Virus record (IMG/VR): IMGVR_UViG_3300002145_000146
Coordinates: 1-23,102 of that record
Direction: 5' to 3' (one strand)
DNA length: 23,102 nucleotides
Source of the DNA: a virus
The notes under the pieces are model-generated. The model was not told where the DNA came from and searched no databases. It was given only the letters and a program-made list of their open reading frames with translations. Shown here in pieces: positions 17,808 to 23,102 of this stretch. The position numbers and the translations under genes were made by a program. Each line of letters opens with the position of its first letter. Within the stretch, counting starts at the first letter, position 1.

Positions 17808-18318
17808 TGATTAACTTTTCAAACTCAGTTATAAAGGCGGGTACAAATTCTTTCTTCAGAACCTTAATTCTGCGTTTCTTTTCGTTTTCTGTTAGTTCAA
17901 ATTCAATATTACTGACAGTGATCTTATCAGGAAAATTTACATCGTCAGAATCAACAATTATAGTATTTGTGGTTGATGCTTGATAGTGATGAGTACCGTA
18001 GACATTGGCATCATCAGCACCATACTTAGATTCTGTAAACTTTCTAACACTTTGAACAGTTAGAGGCCAATCATAACGAGGATCTATCATATCGTTTAAT
18101 AGTAGAATTATCCAATGATATTCTGTAGTGTCATACAAACGATATGCAACTACCTCTGGTGTTTCACCATCTAAAACATCATATTCATCATATACAGTAT
18201 AGTTCTCTTTAATTTCATTCCGTACGGCAACTCGTTTTGTAATGTCCGTTACTATAGAAAAATCGATTCGATTATTTGCTAGATATGCTGTTAAAGGAAA
18301 CCGATTGAAATACGCCAT
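17800..18318 (-). CDS. gp53: Baseplate wedge protein gp53
   Basis: At 172 residues it is slightly shorter than T4 gp53 (196). The family pattern is clear: MAYFNRFPLTAY at the start, then DGETPEVVAYRLYDTTEYHW followed by IILLLNDMIDPRYDWPL (residues about 50-86). gp53 completes the inner wedge with gp6 and gp25 and is needed for wedges to join around the hub. A GAAGGG ribosome site overlaps the end of gp48; the gp48 stop and gp53 start are one base apart. Confidence 0.92.
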   Translation of the reverse strand: MAYFNRFPLTAYLANNRIDFSIVTDITKRVAVRNEIKENYTVYDEYDVLDGETPEVVAYRLYDTTEYHWIILLLNDMIDPRYDWPLTVQSVRKFTESKYGADDANVYGTHHYQASTTNTIIVDSDDVNFPDKITVSNIEFELTENEKKRRIKVLKKEFVPAFITEFEKLINA

Positions 18319-18319
18319 A

Positions 18320-19471
18320 TTAATAACCCTTCACGATACGTTCTTTTGTCAAAAGTTCTAGTTCTCTAAATGATAAAGTCATTGAAATCTCTGCAGGAGC
18401 ACCGTTTTTGAAACTAGAGAAATACTCCCCACCATATTTAACATCCATATCAGTCATTACACAGGTACTAATTTTGTTAATAAAACGATTTTCTTTACCT
18501 TGGTAGTAGTATACAATCTCAAACTCTGATGGATAAACATAGAACAAACCACGAGCAGAAAGTTCTGGATGCATGTGAAACTTAAACAAATCTATAATAT
18601 TTTTCACTTTTTGAACTTCTATAGATGATCTAGGTAAAAATGAATATGAGAATGAAAATGTGCGAGGATCTATAGATTCAAATATAACTTCTCTGAAAGG
18701 ATTTGTTTGAACTTTAGCACCTGCTTTTATTAAGTCTGCAGGTGTTGCTGAAGAACCTAAAAATTGTTTAGGTAAACTAGCAACTGACATCGCCGCGCGC
18801 GAGATGGCTTCAGATGCTACACTAGATGCAGAAGTTTCTATTGCAGATGACCCTCCAACTAAACCTGCTAATATACCCATGTCCATATCAGTATATTTCA
18901 TAGAATACTTTACTGCGGGTGGTTTTTCAATTTGTAGAATAACAGCATCCTTTATTCTAGCAGGTTCATCTGTTTTTAAAACCTCAGCTAAATTAGAAAG
19001 TCCTGCACCTGCTGCAGCACCGATTGCACCTGCACCAAAAATCAAACCTAAAGATTTAGCGGCAGCAGCACGTGAACCTGCGGTTTTAAGTGCTCCCAAA
19101 ACTTTAGTTAATTCTGCCCCACCTAAAACTAATTTTTTACCTAAGGCAGCACCTGCTAACAAACCTCCCACAGCCGCCCCAGTTGTTCCAGTGGTTGATA
19201 AGCCGCTTGAACTTGATCTATTTTGCGCTCTAGAAGAAACGTCTACATTAATTTTGTTTTCAGGTTTAAATTTTGTTTTTTGGCGTATATTGATATAGAA
19301 AGCAACGTAGTGTTGTAGATCCGCCTTGGTACTTAGATCTTCAGGATAAGCATACTGTGACACATTGTATTGTCCAGTATTGTACTGATTTAATTCAGTT
19401 GGATTGCGATTCTCTGGACCAGCATATTTGCCCAGTACATCTGATGTATTGTATTTGTCTAGAATAGCCAT
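18320..19471 (-). CDS. gp48: Baseplate tail tube cap gp48
   Basis: At 383 residues it is close to T4 gp48 (364). The C-terminal half has the tail-tube-like block NPFREVIFESIDPRTFSFSY, then FLPRSSIEVQKVKNIIDLFK and FHMHPEL (residues about 257-304), typical of gp48. gp48 sits on the hub and with gp54 starts tube polymerisation. Residues about 95-160 are an unusual Gly/Ala-rich hydrophobic stretch (GAAVGGLLAGAALGKK, FGAGAIGAAAGAGL). The gene is first in the leftward block and has a TATAAATA late promoter box 31 bases upstream. No ribosome site is evident in the short leader. Confidence 0.87.
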   Translation of the reverse strand: MAILDKYNTSDVLGKYAGPENRNPTELNQYNTGQYNVSQYAYPEDLSTKADLQHYVAFYINIRQKTKFKPENKINVDVSSRAQNRSSSSGLSTTGTTGAAVGGLLAGAALGKKLVLGGAELTKVLGALKTAGSRAAAAKSLGLIFGAGAIGAAAGAGLSNLAEVLKTDEPARIKDAVILQIEKPPAVKYSMKYTDMDMGILAGLVGGSSAIETSASSVASEAISRAAMSVASLPKQFLGSSATPADLIKAGAKVQTNPFREVIFESIDPRTFSFSYSFLPRSSIEVQKVKNIIDLFKFHMHPELSARGLFYVYPSEFEIVYYYQGKENRFINKISTCVMTDMDVKYGGEYFSSFKNGAPAEISMTLSFRELELLTKERIVKGY

Positions 19472-19474
19472 AGG

Positions 19475-19482
19475 GATAAATA
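19475..19482 (+). promoter_or_regulatory. Late promoter for gp4 and the rightward block (GATAAATA)
   Basis: GATAAATA differs from the T4 late box TATAAATA at the first base. It ends 31 bases before the gp4 ATG. Initiation about 6 bases downstream would give a leader of about 25 bases. That leader would contain the opposing gp48 promoter box. Confidence 0.6.
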
Positions 19483-19502
19483 ATAGATTGATAATTACTC
19501 AT

Positions 19503-19510
19503 TATTTATA
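19503..19510 (-). promoter_or_regulatory. Late promoter for gp48 and the leftward block (TATAAATA)
   Basis: The minus strand reads the exact T4 late promoter box TATAAATA. It ends 31 bases before the gp48 ATG. Predicted initiation is near 19497. It points toward the gp4 promoter at 19475-19482, so the two boxes face each other 20 bases apart. Confidence 0.78.
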
Positions 19511-19513
19511 TCC

Positions 19514-19957
19514 ATGTATAAGAACACTTATAAGGGAAAGTATTCGGTTAAAAATCCTAAGAAATATCGAGGAGATATCAACGAAATTTCTTACCGTAGT
19601 TCTTGGGAGTTGGGGTATATGAATTGGTGTGATCGCACTGATGCTGTTCTAGAATGGGGTTCTGAGGTGGCAATAATACCATATATCTCACCAATAGATA
19701 GAAAAGTACACAAATATTATGTAGATTTCTACGTGAAAATTAAAGATACACATGGCAATATAAAGAAATATCTGATTGAGATTAAACCCAAGAAATTCAC
19801 ACAAGAACCGATTAAACCTAAAAAAATGACAAAGCAGTTTATTCAAGAGGTCTATACTTATTCTGTCAATCAGGCTAAGTGGAAAGCAGCTAGAGAATTT
19901 TGTGCAGATCGTGGATTTGAATTTTTAATATTAACAGAAGAGGAACTAAAAGTATAA
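19514..19957 (+). CDS. gp4: Head completion protein gp4, nuclease-like
   Basis: At 147 residues it matches T4 gp4 (150), which acts at the portal end of filled heads before tail joining. The sequence shows a PD-(D/E)xK-like core: Glu32 in SSWELGYMNW, Asp71 in KYYVDFYVKI, and Glu89/Lys91 in YLIEIKPKK, as in TnsA-type endonucleases. The C-terminal helix AKWKAAREFCADRGFEFLIL and TEEEL fit the same family. It is the first gene of the rightward block. Its stop and the next start share a base (TAATG), so translation is probably coupled. No clear ribosome site precedes the ATG. Nuclease activity is inferred from motifs. Confidence 0.88.
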   Translation: MYKNTYKGKYSVKNPKKYRGDINEISYRSSWELGYMNWCDRTDAVLEWGSEVAIIPYISPIDRKVHKYYVDFYVKIKDTHGNIKKYLIEIKPKKFTQEPIKPKKMTKQFIQEVYTYSVNQAKWKAAREFCADRGFEFLILTEEELKV

Positions 19958-20526
19958 TGGCAAAGAATCCCTTTGAGGATCTGAGAGCTTTACCTAGTGA
20001 TGCAGATAAATCTATTAAATGGTTTAGAGAGCAGATTAAGGATATCTCTGCAAGATCTCTACGTCCACAAAATCTGATGAATCAGAAAGATCAACTAACA
20101 AAAACACTAATACCTGGTAATCTTTATCTGTATTATTATGATCCTAAGTTTAAAGAAGAACTTCCTTTCTATGACACATTTCCTCTAGTATATCCATATA
20201 GAAAGTTTTCAGATGGATTCATGGGGTACAATCTACATTACCTTCCACCAGTGATTAGATTCAAATTGATGGGTGTTCTAATGAACATCAGTATGTCTAA
20301 TGATACTGAAAGAAAAAAGGAAGCATATGCTTTCGGTGTAATGAATTCTGCAGAACTAAATAAATACTTCGCACCATGTATAAAGAGATATTTGGCGGCT
20401 CATGTAAGAAGCAACTTTTTAAAGATACCTTCAGATTCTTGGTTACATGCTGCTTTATTACCCACAGAAAGATTCGCTAAAGCCAATAAAGGCACTGTTT
20501 GGAAAAACACGATGGATAAAGTATAA
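19957..20526 (+). CDS. T4-like virion-associated protein of unknown function, 189 aa
   Basis: I recall this family from many T4-like phages by its central block: GNLYLYYYDPKFKEELPFYD, then FPLVYPYRKFSDGFMGYNLHYL (residues about 54-95). It is usually labelled hypothetical or structural. No catalytic motif or membrane segment is clear. It is flanked by gp4 and a tail-tube-fold protein, with TAATG stop-start overlaps on both sides, so the three are probably made together. A role in head-tail joining or tail assembly is possible from context only. AGAGGA lies about 12 bases before the ATG. Confidence 0.75.
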   Translation: MAKNPFEDLRALPSDADKSIKWFREQIKDISARSLRPQNLMNQKDQLTKTLIPGNLYLYYYDPKFKEELPFYDTFPLVYPYRKFSDGFMGYNLHYLPPVIRFKLMGVLMNISMSNDTERKKEAYAFGVMNSAELNKYFAPCIKRYLAAHVRSNFLKIPSDSWLHAALLPTERFAKANKGTVWKNTMDKV

Positions 20527-21239
20527 TGGCAAACTTTTCTATAGAGAACTTCAAATCTGAGGTATTTAACCGTGGTCTAGCTCGCCCAAATCGTTTTGAA
20601 GTAGAGTTACCAACAATTCCTCGCTGGGAACCTGAAGCAAGATTATCGGCATTGTTCTGTGAAGCTGCCGTATTTCCTCCTCTATCTATTTTAAATAGAT
20701 CTATGAGAATACAGGGTCCAGTATATACTCGAGGAACAAGTGTTGATTATGGTGGAATAGTTACATTAACATTTTTGTTAGATACAGAAATGTTAGTTCG
20801 TCGATATTTTGAATTTTGGTCAACGTTAATTATAGAACCTGCAACTTTCAACGTAGGGTATCATAGTGATTATGCAAAATCTATTGTTCTGCATCAGTTA
20901 GATACAGACAAAAGAAATAAAGATAAACAAATTTATACTATCAAATTAATCGATGCCTATCCGTCAGTAATCGGTCAGTTAGATTTAACTAATACAAGTA
21001 CTAATGATGTCCATAGATTACCCGTATCTTTTGTATATCGTTACTGGGAATCATATGATATCAAAAATGATTCTTATTATAAAGCAGATATCTCTGGACC
21101 TACAGAAAAATTAACATCATTTGAGCCAGAAATAAAAGCAGCTATACCTAGAACAACTATAGAACAATTACCAGGTGGTACTGTTGAAGTTGGCCCAGGT
21201 GGAGCAGTATTTAACGTAAGAAGAAATAGAACTAGATAA
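20526..21239 (+). CDS. Tail-tube-fold protein, probably baseplate tube initiator (gp54/gp19-like)
   Basis: The N-terminus FKSEVFNRGLARPNRFEVEL matches the RGLARPNxFxVxI pattern of T4-like tail tube proteins. The middle has beta-rich tube features (LSALFCEAAVFPPLSI, YTRGTSVDYGGIVTLTFLLD, LIDAYPSVIGQLDL). At 237 residues it is larger than T4 gp19 (163) and smaller than gp54 (320). It lies with hub genes (gp26, gp51) and away from the sheath and portal genes that normally flank gp19, so I favour the tube initiator gp54 or a specialised tube paralogue. The C-terminus is Gly/Pro-rich and basic. It overlaps the upstream gene by one base (TAATG). Confidence 0.65.
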   Translation: MANFSIENFKSEVFNRGLARPNRFEVELPTIPRWEPEARLSALFCEAAVFPPLSILNRSMRIQGPVYTRGTSVDYGGIVTLTFLLDTEMLVRRYFEFWSTLIIEPATFNVGYHSDYAKSIVLHQLDTDKRNKDKQIYTIKLIDAYPSVIGQLDLTNTSTNDVHRLPVSFVYRYWESYDIKNDSYYKADISGPTEKLTSFEPEIKAAIPRTTIEQLPGGTVEVGPGGAVFNVRRNRTR

Positions 21240-21243
21240 TATT

Positions 21244-21248
21244 GGGAG
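21244..21248 (+). promoter_or_regulatory. Ribosome binding site setting the gp26 start
   Basis: GGGAG lies 5 bases before the ATG at 21254-21256. It rules in that ATG over an in-frame TTG at 21242, which would lie on top of this site. Confidence 0.8.
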
Positions 21249-21253
21249 ATTGT

Positions 21254-21952
21254 ATGTCATCATTACCTAAATTAAATGTACCTACCTTTGAATTGACTTT
21301 ACCATCAACTGAAAAGAAGATTAAATATCGTCCTTTTTTGGTTAAAGAACACAAAACATTACTGATTCTCAAGGATGCTGAAGATGCAGATGTTATTCGT
21401 ATTCTAGAAGAACTCGTGGATGTTTGTACTTTTAATAAACTAAGAACAAAAGATTTACCTAGTTTTGATCTAGAATATATCTTTTTAAACATTCGCGCAA
21501 AATCTCTGGGTGAAATGGTAGAACTTATCATCACATGTGACTGCGAAAATAAAATTGAGTATACCATGGATATTACACAATTAAAAGTTAGTAAAAATTC
21601 TAATCATACTAATAAATTCATGATTGATAATGAAATTGGTATAGAAATGAAGTATCCGAGGTTTACAGATACAATGGATATCTTTTTAACCAAAGATGAA
21701 AGTAAAATATTTGATCTTATTCTTTCATGTGTTAAGGCTGTTTATACCAATGACGAGTATACAGAGATTACTACAGATAATCAGAAAGATTTGATTGAAT
21801 TTTTAGAAAGTATGACACAGGAACAGTTTGATAAAATTGAACAGTTTTTTGTTACGATGCCTAAACTTAGGCATGAGATGAATGTAAAATGCGATAAGTG
21901 TGGAGTAGAAAACCATGCTGTTCTGGAGGGATTGCAAAATTTTTTCGTATAA
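21254..21952 (+). CDS. gp26: Baseplate hub/tail assembly chaperone gp26
   Basis: At 232 residues it is similar to T4 gp26 (208). It begins SSLPKLNVPTFELTLPSTEK and has the typical YRPFLVKEHKTLLIL segment. Two Cys pairs, C95xC97 and C213xxC216 (VKCDKCGVEN), could form a zinc ribbon. The C-terminal EGLQNFF is followed by V and a stop. gp26 is needed for hub assembly in T4. The gene lies between a tube-like protein and a tape-measure-like protein, the usual place of tail assembly chaperones. Its last codons contain a slippery run with a downstream hairpin. A -1 shift there would join residues 1-231 to 62 residues of gp51, giving a 293-aa fusion. Confidence 0.82.
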   Translation: MSSLPKLNVPTFELTLPSTEKKIKYRPFLVKEHKTLLILKDAEDADVIRILEELVDVCTFNKLRTKDLPSFDLEYIFLNIRAKSLGEMVELIITCDCENKIEYTMDITQLKVSKNSNHTNKFMIDNEIGIEMKYPRFTDTMDIFLTKDESKIFDLILSCVKAVYTNDEYTEITTDNQKDLIEFLESMTQEQFDKIEQFFVTMPKLRHEMNVKCDKCGVENHAVLEGLQNFFV

Positions 21953-22134
21953 CTCTAGCGCGTGACTCGCTAGAGGATTACTACACTACAAACTTTTCAT
22001 TGATGCAACATCATAAGTATAGTTTAGCAGAATTAGAGAATATGATGCCATGGGAACGAGATATCTACGTTATTTTATTGATTAATCATCTACGTGAAGA
22101 ACAAGAGAAACTTAGACAACAAGCAAAGAGATAA
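21898..22134 (+). CDS. gp51: gp51-like hub assembly protein; start uncertain, likely made by frameshift from gp26
   Basis: The conserved part is ITLARDSLEDYYTTNFS through LMQHHKYSLAELENMMPWER and DIYVILLINHL, then a charged tail; this is the short gp51 type of T4-like marine phages (T4 gp51 is longer, 249 aa). T4 gp51 is a catalytic factor for hub assembly. The coordinates use the first in-frame start, GTG at 21898, which overlaps gp26 by 55 bases, has no ribosome site and gives an unlikely N-terminus (MWSRKPCCSGG). No ATG, GTG or TTG lies in this frame between there and the conserved block. The frame is exactly -1 to gp26. I think the conserved 62 residues (from 21946) are made as a fusion to gp26. 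Confidence 0.75.
   Translation: MWSRKPCCSGGIAKFFRITLARDSLEDYYTTNFSLMQHHKYSLAELENMMPWERDIYVILLINHLREEQEKLRQQAKR
21925..21975 (+). promoter_or_regulatory. Candidate programmed -1 frameshift signal joining gp26 to gp51
   Basis: Four elements line up. An SD-like GGAGGG is at 21925-21930. Two overlapping slippery heptamers are in the gp26 frame: A_AAT_TTT at 21937-21943 and T_TTT_TTC at 21940-21946. A 6-base spacer (21947-21952) contains the gp26 stop. A perfect 8-bp hairpin CTCTAGCG/CGCTAGAG follows at 21953-21975 with a 7-base loop. A -1 slip enters the gp51 frame at CGT 21946. The elements are seen directly; frameshifting itself is inferred. Confidence 0.75.
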
Positions 22135-22138
22135 AGTA

Positions 22139-23102
22139 ATGACACCTAGTTTTAATAAAGATTTGTCTAAAATCATGGCATCTATAGTGCCTACGGATGC
22201 ATCTGCTTATGGTGAATCTACTATACAGGTTGGTTCTGATAAAAAAGTACAACCTAAGAAATCCTCTTTTAGTTCTGTGGGCTCTACAATACTAGATTTG
22301 TTAACAGGTGAGTATGCAAAGAATCAACCATGGTCAAAAAATGATGAAAAGGATAAAAAAGATTCAAAAAAAATATCTGATCCTATAGTTAAAAAATTAG
22401 ATGAAATAAAAAATATTCTTAAAGAAGTATTGCAAAAAACTAAAGATTCAAAACAAGAAGCTAAAAAAGAAGCTGAAAAACTTTTTAAGCAAAAATCACA
22501 AACATATGAAAACAGAACTGTAGCTAGATCAACACAACCAAGTAGTAGTAGTATTACACCAACTACGTCTATAGTAACTAAATCTGTAGCTACAGAACAA
22601 AAAATTCCCACAGTTACAAATCAAGATAAACCTGAAGAATCTAAAGATGAACCTACAGATGGAAGAAGTGGTTTATTTGATTTTTTAACTGATAAAACTA
22701 AAGGTGTAGGTAAAACAGCAGGAAAAGTTTTAAGAAAAACAGGTGATTTATTTAAAAAAATTAATCCTGGTGTGTTGAAAGGCGGAGCTGCAGCTTTAGG
22801 TGGATTAGCTTTAGGTGCTGGTGCTACGAAATTAAAAGAGAGTGGTTATGAAAAACTGGGTGGCGCTACTGATATTGCATCGGATGCCTTAACTTGGGGA
22901 GGGACTGGTGCTGCATTAGGTAGTGTTATACCTGGAGTAGGTACTGCAATAGGTGCTGGTGTAGGAGCGGTTGCAGGCGGTGCTTATGGACTTTATAAAA
23001 ATTGGAACAATATTTTTGGTAGTAAAACAGATAATGTAAAATCTGCGGCTGAACAGAATAAAAAAAATAAAAAGCCCACTTATATTAATGAAGAAGGCAA
23101 GG
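22139..23102 (+). CDS. Tape-measure/hub-like tail protein, N-terminal part (cut by window edge)
   Basis: The frame is open for 321 codons from ATG 22139-22141 to the right edge. Residues about 60-125 are a Lys/Glu-rich helical or coiled-coil stretch, followed by a Ser/Thr/Pro-rich linker (about 130-175). Two Gly/Ala-rich glycine-zipper segments follow: about 211-229 (GVLKGGAAALGGLALGAGA) and about 254-286 (including GVGTAIGAGVGAVAGGAYG). Such hydrophobic segments next to coiled coils are typical of tape measure proteins, which fill the tail tube and enter the host membrane. It lies directly after gp26/gp51, where tape measure genes usually lie. In T4 terms it may correspond to gp29 or a hub protein, but I cannot identify it by sequence. 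AGAGATAAAG is a weak ribosome site before the ATG. Confidence 0.65.
   Translation, partial: MTPSFNKDLSKIMASIVPTDASAYGESTIQVGSDKKVQPKKSSFSSVGSTILDLLTGEYAKNQPWSKNDEKDKKDSKKISDPIVKKLDEIKNILKEVLQKTKDSKQEAKKEAEKLFKQKSQTYENRTVARSTQPSSSSITPTTSIVTKSVATEQKIPTVTNQDKPEESKDEPTDGRSGLFDFLTDKTKGVGKTAGKVLRKTGDLFKKINPGVLKGGAAALGGLALGAGATKLKESGYEKLGGATDIASDALTWGGTGAALGSVIPGVGTAIGAGVGAVAGGAYGLYKNWNNIFGSKTDNVKSAAEQNKKNKKPTYINEEGK

Noticed and set aside
18788-18802. Short CG-alternating patch in gp48
   Set aside because: It is explained by Arg/Ala/Ser codons and has no repeat or other signal around it.
18804-19298. 164-aa plus-strand ORF opposite gp48
   Set aside because: It is the complement of the Gly/Ala-rich part of gp48, with Ala/Pro-rich composition and no ribosome site; a shadow ORF.
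21232-21567. 111-aa minus-strand ORF opposite gp26
   Set aside because: It lies fully antisense to a recognised gene and has no recognisable features.
21953-21975. Hairpin as a transcription terminator
   Set aside because: It is followed by GATTACTAC with no T-run, lies inside the gp51 coding frame, and the gene block continues downstream.
22353-22375. Poly-A slippery runs in the tape-measure-like gene
   Set aside because: They are Lys-rich coding sequence; I see no downstream hairpin, SD-like element or alternative open frame to enter.
1-23102. tRNA genes, CRISPR arrays, insertion sequences, integrase or attachment sites
   Set aside because: I found no cloverleaf-like sequence, regularly spaced repeats, transposase or integrase in either strand; the only long repeat is the gp8 duplication.

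Overview
The window is part of the late structural (baseplate, hub and tail) region of a T4-like myovirus. The sequence is visibly AT-rich, and nearly every base lies in tightly packed virion genes. I recognise homologues of T4 gp4, gp5, gp6, gp8, gp25, gp26, gp48, gp51 and gp53, with a PAAR spike tip and a gp27-like hub. Gene order and protein style (a DUF4815-type giant protein after gp8, gp48-gp53-hub-gp5 in one run) resemble marine T4-like phages such as cyanophages and pelagiphages more than T4 itself. The host cannot be read from the window; two predicted peptidoglycan-hydrolase domains in gp5 fit a bacterial host with a cell wall.

Layout. Two gene blocks diverge from a short intergenic region at 19472-19513. 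The leftward (minus-strand) block runs gp48, gp53, gp27-like hub, gp5 spike/hydrolase, an unidentified 210-aa protein, PAAR tip, gp25, gp6, a 586-aa wedge protein in the gp7 position, gp8, a 2026-aa DUF4815 protein, a 79-aa coiled-coil protein, and a tail fibre cut by the left edge. The rightward (plus-strand) block runs gp4 head-completion nuclease, a 189-aa unidentified virion protein, a tail-tube-fold protein (gp54/gp19-like), gp26, gp51, and a long tape-measure-like protein cut by the right edge. T4-type late promoter boxes (TATAAATA or one mismatch) sit about 30 bases upstream of gp48, gp4, gp8 and, more weakly, the tail fibre. The gp48 and gp4 boxes face each other.

How the genes work together. 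gp5 with the gp27-like protein and PAAR tip would form the central spike and hub. gp6, gp25, gp53, gp8 and the 586-aa protein would form the wedges around it. gp48 and the gp54-like protein would start the tail tube. gp26 and gp51 would help assemble the hub and tube around the tape-measure-like protein. The DUF4815 protein and the tail fibre would sit at the baseplate periphery.

Most notable observations. (1) The gp26/gp51 junction carries what looks like a complete programmed -1 ribosomal frameshift signal: an SD-like GGAGGG, a slippery AAATTTTTTC run, a 6-base spacer, then a perfect 8-bp hairpin. gp51 lies exactly in the -1 frame and has no convincing start of its own. The order tube-like protein, chaperone, frameshifted extension, tape measure matches lambda V-G-T-H. 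(2) The 3' end of gp8 is present twice as a 316-bp exact direct repeat that shifts the frame and truncates gp8; this is either an assembly error or a recent tandem duplication. (3) gp5 carries two unrelated predicted wall-hydrolase domains, one of them (M15-like) beyond the spike helix. (4) Face-to-face late promoters drive the two divergent blocks.
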